Source of the DNA: Deltaproteobacteria bacterium | Lineage (GTDB): Bacteria > Desulfobacterota > Desulfobulbia > Desulfobulbales > Desulfobulbaceae | NCBI GenBank assembly: GCA_024277485.1 | Contig: JAJRVA010000101.1 | Location: forward strand, 1-5,240 | Direction of reading: 5' to 3' | DNA length: 5,240 bases | Shown here: positions 1 to 5,240 of the stretch, piece after piece | Layout of the letters: each line of letters begins with the position of its first letter | Position numbering within the stretch: the stretch's first letter is position 1 | Program-made: the position numbers and the translations under genes | Notes under the pieces: model-generated | Seen by the model: only the letters and a program-made list of their open reading frames with translations | Database searches by the model: none | What the model was told of the DNA's origin: nothing

Positions 1-1575
1 TATAAATCCCTGCATACCGCCAATGGTAACGATGGCCGGAGCGGTAAGCGCCGCCATGACGATATAGGTGGCGGTTGTGGGCAGGCCCATGCCGATAATG
101 AGACTTGCGATCGCGGTAATGACCAGCATGAGAAAGACATTGCCCATGGACAGGACATCGATGATTTCCGAAATAAGATTGCCCAGGCCCAGGGCGACGA
201 CACCGACGATAATACCTGCTGCGGCAGTCGCAAGGGCCACGGAGATCATGTTCCTGGCGCCGGCTGCCAGGGCGGTAAAAATATTGACAATGGATTTTTT
301 GAAGGCATCAGGCAGGGATTCTTTCCGGTGATAGGCCCGGATGGGTTCCTGGAACAGCATGATGACCCCCAGGACCATGATGGCATTGAATGCAGCCAGT
401 TCAGGGGAGTGGCGGACCACGATCAGCTCGTAGAGCAGCATGAAAAGCGGTACCAGGAAATGAAGCCCGCCCAGAAGCGTCCTGAAAAAAAGCGGCAGTT
501 CTTTCCGCGGCAGTCCCTTGATTCCAAGTTTAGAGGCCTCTATGTGTGAGATGTAAAAAAGGGCGGCATAGGAGGCAAACGCGGGGACAGCGGCCGCCTT
601 GATGACTTCAATGTAAGGCACATTCACATACTCGGCTATGATGAAGGCGGCCGCTCCCATGATCGGCGGCGCCAACTGGCCGTCGGTCGAAGCGGCCACC
701 TCAACAGCAGCCGCCTTGGTGGGTGGATAACCCACCTTTTTCATCATGGGAATGGTAAAAGTGCCGGTGGTGACGATATTGGCGATACTGGAACCGGAAA
801 TCATGCCGGTCAGGCCGCTGCCCATGATGGCGGCCTTGGCCGGGCCCCCCTTGAAACCGCCGAGCAGGCTTAAGGCGAGCTGGATGAAATAATGCCCTGC
901 GCCTGCCTTGTCCAGCATGGCCCCGAAGAGGACAAAGAGAAAAACTATGGTTGCTGAGACATCAAGTGGAATACCGTAAATACCCTCCGTGGACATGGTC
1001 ATCTGGCCGACAAAACGGTTCAGGGACGTGCCTTTGAAGGCTATCAGGTCAGGCATGTAGGGCCCTAAAAAACAGTAGGCAATGAAAAAAGAGCCGATGA
1101 TGGGCAGGGCAGGGCCGATTGTCCGGCGGGCAGCTTCAAGGAGCAGAACCGTCAGCATGATCCCGAAAATAATATCCCATAGTACCGGCGAGCCCTGCCG
1201 GTTGTTGATGTCATCCAGGAAAATAACCAGGTACAGGGCGCAAAAACAGGCAAGGGCGGCTAACAGCATGTCAAAAACCGGTATTCGGGAGTGCTGGGAA
1301 AAGTATTTAATGCCGAAAACCGGTTTCTTGAAGAGCGGGTAGTTCAGGTAGACAAGGGTAAGGGCAAAGGCGAGATGAATGGCGCGGATGTACGTAGTAT
1401 CAAGAACAATGAACTTGGGCAGGGCAAGCTGATACAGGCTCCAGCAGACAGCTATGGTCGGTATTATATATTTCTGCCAGCCCGTGGGCTTGCGGCCGAT
1501 ACCTTCTTCCTCTTCGGCCATCTTCCTGGCCAGATCCATACCGTCATCTTCCATCTGTACGTCAATCCTGCTCAT
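1..1575 (-). CDS. TAXI-type TRAP transporter fused permease (4TM/12TM, DctQ-DctM fusion), partial, C-terminus beyond left edge
   Basis: This is the inner-membrane permease of a TRAP transporter, which in characterised family members uses an ion gradient to import a solute handed over by a periplasmic binding protein. The reading frame is open for 525 codons from ATG at 1575 to the window edge, so the C-terminal part is missing; fused TAXI permeases are usually 600 residues or more. After an acidic N-terminus there are hydrophobic segments near residues 37-52, 65-82, 101-120, 133-147, 157-172 and 205-222, fitting the small-subunit (DctQ-like) part and the start of the large part. Family hallmarks are TEGIYGIPL (196-204), MISGSS (258-263) followed by IANIVTTGTFTIPMM, STDGQ (296-300) followed by LAPPIMGAAAF, and GMGLPTTAT (495-503). 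The start has AGGAG at 1579-1583, only 3 bases upstream, which is tight. The gene follows the DUF1566 gene by 67 bp and the cognate binding-protein gene lies upstream. The substrate cannot be read from the sequence. Family assignment is secure. Confidence 0.95.
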   Translation of the reverse strand, partial: MSRIDVQMEDDGMDLARKMAEEEEGIGRKPTGWQKYIIPTIAVCWSLYQLALPKFIVLDTTYIRAIHLAFALTLVYLNYPLFKKPVFGIKYFSQHSRIPVFDMLLAALACFCALYLVIFLDDINNRQGSPVLWDIIFGIMLTVLLLEAARRTIGPALPIIGSFFIAYCFLGPYMPDLIAFKGTSLNRFVGQMTMSTEGIYGIPLDVSATIVFLFVLFGAMLDKAGAGHYFIQLALSLLGGFKGGPAKAAIMGSGLTGMISGSSIANIVTTGTFTIPMMKKVGYPPTKAAAVEVAASTDGQLAPPIMGAAAFIIAEYVNVPYIEVIKAAAVPAFASYAALFYISHIEASKLGIKGLPRKELPLFFRTLLGGLHFLVPLFMLLYELIVVRHSPELAAFNAIMVLGVIMLFQEPIRAYHRKESLPDAFKKSIVNIFTALAAGARNMISVALATAAAGIIVGVVALGLGNLISEIIDVLSMGNVFLMLVITAIASLIIGMGLPTTATYIVMAALTAPAIVTIGGMQGFI

Positions 1576-1642
1576 ACACTCCTCTCTGGGTTATACGAAT
1601 ACAGCGTTGAAAAATCCCTCCTGAAGATACCATGACCAGGAA

Positions 1643-2128
1643 TCACTGAATATTTCGGACAGCCAGGGCCCGGTAGCCACGTTTATGTACCTTCCGGTCG
1701 CTGTAAAATGTTCCTCGCTGAAAGTTGAAGACACGGGCAGTGATGGACTGCTGGTCGGAACTCCACACGAAACCGCATGTAAGATGAATTTCAGGGATTA
1801 TTTTCAACCGCTGACCACACTCGGCCTCGTAACCGGAATAGCCCTTGTTACGGATGTAAAGGCTTTTGAGTTCATCAAGGGTGGAGAGACGCCAGTCGTT
1901 GTACACAGTCGACAGGGTGAAGGGAAAGGTAAAGCGCACCCACTTGTCAGCCTGGCGCCAGTCAATATCCCCGAAATTGTCAGTTGCCGCCCACATCAGG
2001 CCAAGTTGATAGTCGGTAACAGTGCCGTCATTGTTTTTGACGAACCGTGCCGCCGGGAAAACCGTGAGGCAAAAAGGCATAGCCAGGAAGAACAGTGCCA
2101 TGGCCATGATTGATGCAAATCGTCTCAT
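1643..2128 (-). CDS. Small secreted DUF1566 (Lcl C-terminal domain) protein
   Basis: A 161-residue protein with one DUF1566/Lcl-type domain. Residues 1-26 form a signal peptide (MRRF, then a hydrophobic stretch through FLAMPFCLTVFPA). There is no good lipobox around Cys20, so a soluble periplasmic or exported product is more likely than a lipoprotein. The domain shows the typical opening RFVKNNDGTVTDYQLGLMW (28-46), then DWRQADKW (56-63), the central WRLSTLDELKSLY (79-91), VWSSD (121-125) and the closing YRALAVR (152-158). Cys104 and Cys118 could form a disulfide. The start is uncertain: the longest frame begins at GTG 2146, but ATG 2128 puts the signal peptide at the N-terminus and has a GAGG 12 bases upstream, rather far for a ribosome binding site. 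The gene sits between the binding protein and the permease of a TRAP system, on the same strand. The biochemical role of the domain is not established, and a role in transport is only suggested by position. Confidence 0.88.
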   Translation of the reverse strand: MRRFASIMAMALFFLAMPFCLTVFPAARFVKNNDGTVTDYQLGLMWAATDNFGDIDWRQADKWVRFTFPFTLSTVYNDWRLSTLDELKSLYIRNKGYSGYEAECGQRLKIIPEIHLTCGFVWSSDQQSITARVFNFQRGTFYSDRKVHKRGYRALAVRNIQ

Positions 2129-2145
2129 GAAGCAATCCGCCCTCA

Positions 2146-2160
2146 CCCGGACAGGCCGGG
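2146..2160 (-). other. Small GC hairpin upstream of the DUF1566 start
   Basis: CCCGG (2146-2150) and CCGGG (2156-2160) form a 5-bp GC stem with a 5-base loop, ending 17 bases before the ATG at 2128. It abuts the alternative GTG start at 2146 and lies upstream of the GAGG that would serve the ATG. This slightly favours the ATG, since a GTG start would have its ribosome binding region inside the stem. The structure is small and its role is unproven. Confidence 0.3.
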
Positions 2161-2239
2161 TCAGTTACGCCCTCAACACCTGGTTTCACTGGTGAATACA
2201 TATGACCGTGTAACCGGTTGACTGCATTTCCTTTGGTTT

Positions 2240-2268
2240 GAGCCTGTTTCCAGCTTCTCATCAGGCCC
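2240..2268 (-). other. Second hairpin in the leader of the DUF1566/permease genes
   Basis: GAGCCTG (2240-2246) can pair with CAGGCCC (2262-2268) as a 7-bp stem with one G-U pair in the minus-strand RNA, with a 15-base loop. It lies just beyond the intrinsic terminator in the 3' direction of the binding-protein transcript and has no U-tract. It could protect an mRNA end or simply be incidental; no known riboswitch consensus is recognised around it. Confidence 0.3.
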
Positions 2269-2280
2269 AAGCGAAAAGAA

Positions 2281-2308
2281 TCCGGCGGTGGACACAGCCA
2301 CCGCCGGA
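2281..2308 (-). terminator. Intrinsic terminator after the TAXI binding-protein gene
   Basis: A perfect 11-bp inverted repeat (2281-2291 with 2298-2308, TCCGGCGGTGG and its complement) encloses a 6-base loop. Read on the minus strand the hairpin begins 7 bases after the stop codon of the binding-protein gene and is followed by TTCTTTTC, a short broken U-tract. On the plus strand no U-tract follows, so it works in the direction of the transporter genes. It separates the binding protein from the DUF1566 and permease genes, which would then be read by partial read-through or from their own promoter. Confidence 0.85.
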
Positions 2309-2315
2309 GAAAAAA

Positions 2316-3287
2316 TTATTTCATCAGACCTGCTTCCTTGTAGTACTTCATTGCACCGGGATGAATCGGTGCTGAGAGGCCCTGGAGCATTTTCTCCTTG
2401 GTCAGGCCGGCGTAGGCTGGATGCAGTTTCTTGAAATCCTCAAAGTTGTCAAAGACCTCCTTGGTGATGGCATAGACGACATTATCCGGCACCTTGGCAG
2501 AGGTAACAAATGTTGCCTTTACACCGAACGTCTCCACATCCTTGTCATTCTGGGCGCCGGGATAATTTGAGATGGCAATGGTCGCCTTGGCATAATAGGG
2601 GAATTTTTCCAGCAGCTTATCCACCCCGGTGATATCGGCAATCCGCACCTTGCGGGCACCTGAAGTCGCCTCCTTGATGGATCCGTTTGGATGGCCGACA
2701 GTGTAAAAGAAGGCATCTATGCGCCCGTCCTGGAGCAGGCTGGCTGCCTCGGAAGCCTTGATGCTCTCGGCCTGGATGTCTTTTTCATAGTTGATGCCCA
2801 CGGCTTCAAGGGCATCAATGGCATTCTGGCGCTGCCCGGAACCGGGGTTGCCGATGTTGACCTTTTTGCCCCTTACATCCTGAATGGTTTTGATTCCGGA
2901 GTCAACAGCGGCTATAAGGGTAACCGACTCGGGGTGAATGGAGAAAACAGCCCGAAGGTCTTTCTGGGGCCCCTTGTCCTTCCATTCTGCCAGGCCGTTT
3001 ATAGCCTGGTACTGGCGGTCGGACTGGACCACGCCGAACTCAAGGTCTCCGTTCATGACGGCGTTGACGTTAAAGACCGATCCACCGGTGGACTCAACCG
3101 TGGCCCGAATACCGTATTCCTTTTTCTTCTTGTTCACCATCTTGGCAATAGCCCCGCCGGTCGGATAATAGACACCCGTGATCCCACCGGTGCCAATGGT
3201 AACAAAGGTTGTCTTCGCGTGCGCAGTGGAAAGAACCATCATCAGCGTTGCAATCAGACCAATTGCGGTTAAAACTCTCTTGTTCAT
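2316..3287 (-). CDS. TAXI family TRAP transporter periplasmic solute-binding protein
   Basis: The extracytoplasmic receptor of the TRAP system; it binds the solute in the periplasm and docks on the fused permease encoded at 1-1575. The product is 323 residues, normal for the TAXI family. Residues 1-24 are a signal peptide (MNKRVL, hydrophobic core, cleavage after AHA). The mature protein opens with FVTIGTGGITGVYYPTGG (28-45), the family's most recognisable motif. Further landmarks are the ESTGGSVFNV segment (65-74), GDLEFGVVQSD (80-90), GKKVNIGNPGSG (140-151), and DGRIDAFFYTVGHPN (187-201) in the second lobe. The first ATG in frame is at 3299, but GGAGG (3293-3297) lies 5 bases before the ATG at 3287, which also gives a standard signal peptide, so 3287 is chosen. 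A strong terminator follows the stop, and a likely promoter lies near 3371-3399. Characterised TAXI proteins bind glutamate, 2-oxoglutarate or related acids; the ligand here is unknown. Confidence 0.96.
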   Translation of the reverse strand: MNKRVLTAIGLIATLMMVLSTAHAKTTFVTIGTGGITGVYYPTGGAIAKMVNKKKKEYGIRATVESTGGSVFNVNAVMNGDLEFGVVQSDRQYQAINGLAEWKDKGPQKDLRAVFSIHPESVTLIAAVDSGIKTIQDVRGKKVNIGNPGSGQRQNAIDALEAVGINYEKDIQAESIKASEAASLLQDGRIDAFFYTVGHPNGSIKEATSGARKVRIADITGVDKLLEKFPYYAKATIAISNYPGAQNDKDVETFGVKATFVTSAKVPDNVVYAITKEVFDNFEDFKKLHPAYAGLTKEKMLQGLSAPIHPGAMKYYKEAGLMK

Positions 3288-3292
3288 CTTTT

Positions 3293-3297
3293 CCTCC
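3293..3297 (-). promoter_or_regulatory. Ribosome binding site that fixes the TAXI binding-protein start
   Basis: GGAGG on the minus strand, 5 bases before ATG 3287. It overlaps the upstream in-frame ATG at 3299, which therefore is unlikely to be the real start. Confidence 0.85.
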
Positions 3298-3336
3298 ATC
3301 AGGGTTGGGTGTAACAGAAAGTAAGGACTGCTTCCA

Positions 3337-3356
3337 GCCAGGCATAATTACCTGGC
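3337..3356. repeat. Inverted repeat in the TAXI binding-protein leader
   Basis: GCCAGG (3337-3342) and CCTGGC (3351-3356) form a perfect 6-bp inverted repeat around an 8-base AT-rich centre. It lies 8 to 27 bases downstream of the predicted minus-strand transcription start, so it could be an operator that blocks transcription or a small leader hairpin. No specific regulator family is recognised. Confidence 0.4.
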
Positions 3357-3370
3357 CGGTATAATAATAT

Positions 3371-3399
3371 AATATATCATCTGCAAATTGTTTGAGCAA
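3371..3399 (-). promoter_or_regulatory. Probable sigma70-type promoter for the TAXI binding-protein gene
   Basis: On the minus strand, TTGCTC (3394-3399) and TATATT (3371-3376) are separated by exactly 17 bases. The -10 box matches the consensus at five of six positions, the -35 box at only three. The surrounding AT-rich run (about 3360-3379) offers several overlapping -10 alternatives, so the exact site is uncertain. Transcription would start near 3364, leaving a leader of about 77 bases. Confidence 0.5.
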
Positions 3400-3444
3400 G
3401 AGAAGTGTAGAAGTTGACAGCGTTATCCTGTTGGAGCAAGAGAA
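3389..3444. repeat. Direct repeat pair in the divergent control region (possible operator)
   Basis: TGTTTGAGCAAGAGAA at 3389-3404 recurs as TGTTGGAGCAAGAGAA at 3429-3444, 15 of 16 bases identical and exactly 40 bp apart, about four helical turns. The first copy covers the predicted -35 box of the binding-protein promoter; the second lies 4 bases before the candidate -35 box of korDAB. The repeat is plainly visible; a role as a binding site for a shared regulator is inference. Confidence 0.6.
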
Positions 3445-3448
3445 TTAC

Positions 3449-3477
3449 TTGATTTTTATCCGCGAAACCTGTATCTC
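3449..3477 (+). promoter_or_regulatory. Weak candidate promoter for korDAB
   Basis: TTGATT (3449-3454) and TATCTC (3472-3477) are spaced by 17 bases upstream of korD, giving a leader of about 50 bases. Matches to consensus are four and three of six, so this is a guess. A perfect TTGACA lies further up at 3414-3419 but has no recognisable -10 box at normal distance. Confidence 0.25.
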
Positions 3478-3533
3478 GGAAGAAGGTAAAAAGAGAAAGT
3501 TTTTCCACACCTTGAGCCAGCAATACCTTCATC

Positions 3534-3830
3534 ATGCCTGATCAGAAAGAAGACACGCCCCGGTCCGCCGAAACAGGAAAAGGGAATTCGAAGACCTCCG
3601 GCAAAGCGAAAAAATTCTACGATGTTTCCTTTTTTCATGCCTGGTGCAAGACCTGCGGTCTCTGTGTTGCATTCTGCCCGAAAAAAATCATCACGGCTGA
3701 CAAGACCGGCAAGCCTGAAATACGTGATGTTGACAGGTGTAACGGCTGTCGTTTCTGCGAGATTCACTGCCCTGATTTCGCCATAACGGTTGAAGAGCGC
3801 ATGCCCAAAAGGAGAAAAACCGATGAGTGA
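3534..3830 (+). CDS. korD: 2-oxoglutarate:ferredoxin oxidoreductase, delta (ferredoxin-like) subunit
   Basis: A 98-residue 2[4Fe-4S] ferredoxin-type subunit that carries electrons between the TPP-containing catalytic core and external ferredoxin in the cytoplasm. Two cluster-binding motifs are complete: CKTCGLCVAFCP (38-49) and CNGCRFCEIHCP (69-80). The first 27 residues are a basic, low-complexity, probably disordered extension; the start is nevertheless constrained because an in-frame TGA lies at 3513-3515 and no other good start codon follows before the domain. There is no convincing Shine-Dalgarno sequence just before ATG 3534 (the purine-rich stretch at 3481-3500 is too far away). The 3' end overlaps korA by 8 bp. 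The D-A-B order matches the kor/oor clusters of anaerobes and epsilonproteobacteria (oorDABC). As a lone protein it could be any small ferredoxin; the neighbours decide the assignment. Confidence 0.92.
   Translation: MPDQKEDTPRSAETGKGNSKTSGKAKKFYDVSFFHAWCKTCGLCVAFCPKKIITADKTGKPEIRDVDRCNGCRFCEIHCPDFAITVEERMPKRRKTDE
3809..3815 (+). promoter_or_regulatory. Ribosome binding site that fixes the korA start
   Basis: AAGGAGA inside the end of korD, 7 bases before ATG 3823. It selects this ATG over the upstream in-frame TTG at 3790 and supports coupled translation of korD and korA. Confidence 0.85.
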
Positions 3831-4962
3831 CGGGCCCAAGGAACGTCTTCTTCTCCAGGGCAATGAAGCGGTTGTGCACGGGGCCATTGCCGCCGGCTGC
3901 CGTTTTTTTGCCGGTTACCCGATAACACCTGCATCGGAAATCGCCGAACTTCTGTCATGCCGACTGCCCGCGGCAGGTGGAACCTTTATCCAGATGGAGG
4001 ACGAGATTGCCAGTATCGGGGCGGTGATAGGCGCTTCGCTTGCCGGCACAAAATCAATGACAGCAACCAGCGGCCCGGGGTTCTCGCTCATGCAGGAAAA
4101 CCTTGGCTTTGCCTGCTGTGCCGAGGTCCCCTGTGTCATCGTCAATGTCATGCGGGGCGGCCCTTCAACCGGCCTGCCCACCAGTCCGGCCCAGGGCGAT
4201 GTGCAGATGGCCAGGTGGGGCACCCATGGCGACCACCCGATTATTGTCCTTGCGGTCTCGACCGTGTCCGACAGCTTTACCCTCACCGTCAAGGCATTCA
4301 ACCTCTCTGAAAAGTACCGGGTGCCCGTGATACTGCTTTCTGATGAGGTGGTGGCGCACACGCGGGAGTGCATCACCCTGCCGGCAAGTGATGAAATCAG
4401 GGTCATGGACAGGATAAAACCGAGCGTTCCGCCTGACTGGTACGTGCCGTACGAGGGTGATTTCCGCGGTGTTCCTCCCATGACATCCTTTGGGGACGGC
4501 TACCGACATCATGTAACCGGGCTGATACATGACAAACATGGCTATCCGACCCAGAACGGCCAGGAAATCGAGGCGTTTCATCTCCGTCTGACCCAGAAGA
4601 TCACCCGAGGATTCCCTGAAATTCAGATGTCCAGGGAGTTCATGCTGGATGATGCCGAGGTGGCTGTTATTGCATACGGTTCTGTTGCGCGTTCGGCGCT
4701 GCGGGCCGTCCATGATGCCAGGAAGCATGGTGTCAGGGCCGGGCTTCTGCACCTGATTACCCTTTTTCCGTTCCCGCGCGGCAATGTCTCACCGGTCCTG
4801 AGCGCATGCCGGGCAGTGCTGGTGCCGGAGATGAACATGGGCCAGATCAGCAGGGAGGTGCACAGGGTGAACCGGTATGACTGCCGAATTGTCAAGTATA
4901 ACAGGGTCGACGGCCAGATCATAACACCGACTGAAATATTCAAAAGCCTCATCAAACTGTAA
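3823..4962 (+). CDS. korA: 2-oxoglutarate:ferredoxin oxidoreductase, alpha subunit
   Basis: The alpha subunit of a 2-oxoacid:ferredoxin oxidoreductase, which with beta, gamma and delta subunits converts 2-oxoglutarate and CoA to succinyl-CoA, CO2 and reduced ferredoxin (reversible in reductive-TCA organisms). The protein has 379 residues, typical for a separate KorA without a fused gamma domain. Domain I carries GYPITPASE (31-39), the OFOR motif at the substrate/TPP site, then QMEDEIASIGAVIGAS (57-72), TSGPGFSLMQE (82-92) and RGGPSTGLPT (111-120). The C-terminal transketolase-like domain is marked by VAVIAYGS, LHLITLFPFP and VLVPEMNMGQ. The frame is open from TTG 3790, but ATG 3823 has an AAGGAGA site (3809-3815) with ideal spacing and the expected N-terminus. 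ATG 3823 overlaps the korD stop, so translation is probably coupled. Specificity for 2-oxoglutarate rather than another 2-oxoacid is inferred from family resemblance and gene order. Confidence 0.93.
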   Translation: MSDGPKERLLLQGNEAVVHGAIAAGCRFFAGYPITPASEIAELLSCRLPAAGGTFIQMEDEIASIGAVIGASLAGTKSMTATSGPGFSLMQENLGFACCAEVPCVIVNVMRGGPSTGLPTSPAQGDVQMARWGTHGDHPIIVLAVSTVSDSFTLTVKAFNLSEKYRVPVILLSDEVVAHTRECITLPASDEIRVMDRIKPSVPPDWYVPYEGDFRGVPPMTSFGDGYRHHVTGLIHDKHGYPTQNGQEIEAFHLRLTQKITRGFPEIQMSREFMLDDAEVAVIAYGSVARSALRAVHDARKHGVRAGLLHLITLFPFPRGNVSPVLSACRAVLVPEMNMGQISREVHRVNRYDCRIVKYNRVDGQIITPTEIFKSLIKL

Positions 4963-4974
4963 AGGAAAGATCCC

Positions 4975-5240
4975 ATGCCCATTCCGGCTAAAGCGCTGCG
5001 CCAGGATTATCTCAGGCACGATAAAAAATTTCCGCATGTATGGTGCCCCGGCTGCGGAATCGGTATCGTCATGGGGGCGCTCCTGCGGGCCATAATCCGA
5101 CTTGAACTTTCAAAAGACGAGGTTGTTCTTGCCTCTGGAATCGGCTGTACCGGGAGAATGCCCACCTATCTTGCTTTCAATACCCTGCACACGACCCACG
5201 GCAGGGCCCTGACCTTTGCAACCGGTGTCAAACTGGCCAA
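4975..5240 (+). CDS. korB: 2-oxoglutarate:ferredoxin oxidoreductase, beta (TPP-binding) subunit, partial, C-terminus beyond right edge
   Basis: The first 88 codons of the thiamine-diphosphate-binding beta subunit, the catalytic partner of KorA. Visible landmarks are WCPGCG (23-28), SGIGCTGRMP (54-63) and the strongly conserved HTTHGRALTFATGVKLA (72-88). Cys24, Cys27 and Cys58 have the spacing of three of the four cysteines that ligate the beta-subunit [4Fe-4S] cluster in structurally characterised archaeal 2-oxoacid:ferredoxin oxidoreductases; the fourth would lie outside the window. The ATG is 12 bp after the korA stop, with an AAGGAA ribosome binding site (4962-4967) that begins on the last base of that stop codon, so both are on one transcript. 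About two thirds of the gene is missing, including the TPP-binding GDGD-type motif, and a korC gamma gene is expected next. Assignment as an OFOR beta subunit is secure; the 2-oxoglutarate preference is inferred. Confidence 0.93.
   Translation, partial: MPIPAKALRQDYLRHDKKFPHVWCPGCGIGIVMGALLRAIIRLELSKDEVVLASGIGCTGRMPTYLAFNTLHTTHGRALTFATGVKLA

Noticed and set aside
589..655. Perfect 12-bp inverted repeat AGCGGCCGCCTT / AAGGCGGCCGCT, 43 bases apart
   Set aside because: Both arms lie in the permease coding region and each encodes Ala-Ala-Ala with GCGGCCGC, which is self-complementary. Chance codon choice explains the symmetry.
1082..1635. Plus-strand frames of 86 and 114 codons opposite the permease N-terminus
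   Set aside because: Antisense to the permease, whose conserved motifs are unambiguous; the frames show no family resemblance.
1685..2113. Plus-strand 142-codon frame opposite the DUF1566 gene
   Set aside because: Antisense shadow of a gene with clear domain motifs; the translation resembles no known family.
2240..2268. Hammerhead-ribozyme-like core on the minus strand (CTGATGA followed by GAAAC)
   Set aside because: The seven bases between the two core elements cannot form stem II, and no cleavage-site arm is evident. The match is only to the short conserved words.
2028..2270. Minus-strand 80-codon frame overlapping the DUF1566 start
   Set aside because: It overlaps the DUF1566 N-terminus in another frame, has no recognisable domain or signal, and spans the leader hairpin.
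2129..2280. Possible riboswitch (c-di-GMP or similar) because of CTCAAACC and GC hairpins
   Set aside because: The second conserved segment expected for GEMM-type riboswitches (GCAAAGCC-like) is absent and no other aptamer consensus is recognised.
2691..3272. Plus-strand 193-codon frame opposite the TAXI receptor
   Set aside because: Long but entirely antisense to a well-supported gene; its open state follows from that gene's codon usage.
3915..4752. Minus-strand frames of 188 and 195 codons opposite korA
   Set aside because: Antisense shadows of korA, with no domain signature and no plausible promoter or ribosome binding site.

Overview
The window holds two divergent gene groups separated by a short AT-rich control region, and it reads as ordinary bacterial chromosome. 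On the minus strand are the parts of a TAXI-type TRAP transporter: a periplasmic solute-binding protein (2316-3287), a small secreted DUF1566/Lcl-domain protein (1643-2128) and the fused 4TM/12TM membrane permease (1-1575, running off the left edge). On the plus strand is the start of a four-subunit 2-oxoacid:ferredoxin oxidoreductase operon, most like 2-oxoglutarate:ferredoxin oxidoreductase: korD (3534-3830), korA (3823-4962) and korB (4975 to the right edge). A korC gamma subunit is expected just outside the window.

The organism is probably an anaerobic bacterium with a ferredoxin-based or reductive TCA cycle. The D-A-B(-C) subunit order, the TAXI-TRAP system and the DUF1566 protein would all fit Desulfobacterota (sulfate- or sulfur-metabolising deltaproteobacteria). 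That placement is inference from gene content, not from any marker gene. Nothing seen here (tRNA, integrase, IS, CRISPR, phage genes) suggests a mobile region.

Region by region: 1-1575 permease; 1576-1642 a 67-base gap; 1643-2128 DUF1566 protein; 2129-2315 an intergenic stretch with a strong intrinsic terminator (2281-2308) right behind the binding-protein gene; 2316-3287 binding protein; 3288-3533 the divergent control region, with a likely minus-strand promoter, a weak plus-strand promoter, a 16-bp direct repeat spaced 40 bp, and a palindrome in the binding-protein leader; 3534-5240 the korDAB cluster, tightly packed with an 8-bp overlap and a 12-bp gap.

Working model: the binding protein captures an organic-acid-like ligand in the periplasm and delivers it to the ion-driven permease. 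Inside the cell, KorDABC oxidatively decarboxylates 2-oxoglutarate (or works in reverse) with CoA and ferredoxin. The divergent layout and the repeat shared between the two promoter regions make it possible that transport and 2-oxoacid metabolism are co-regulated, but this is a hypothesis. No clearly new system is visible. The most unusual points are the DUF1566 gene lying between binding protein and permease, and the paired repeat in the control region.
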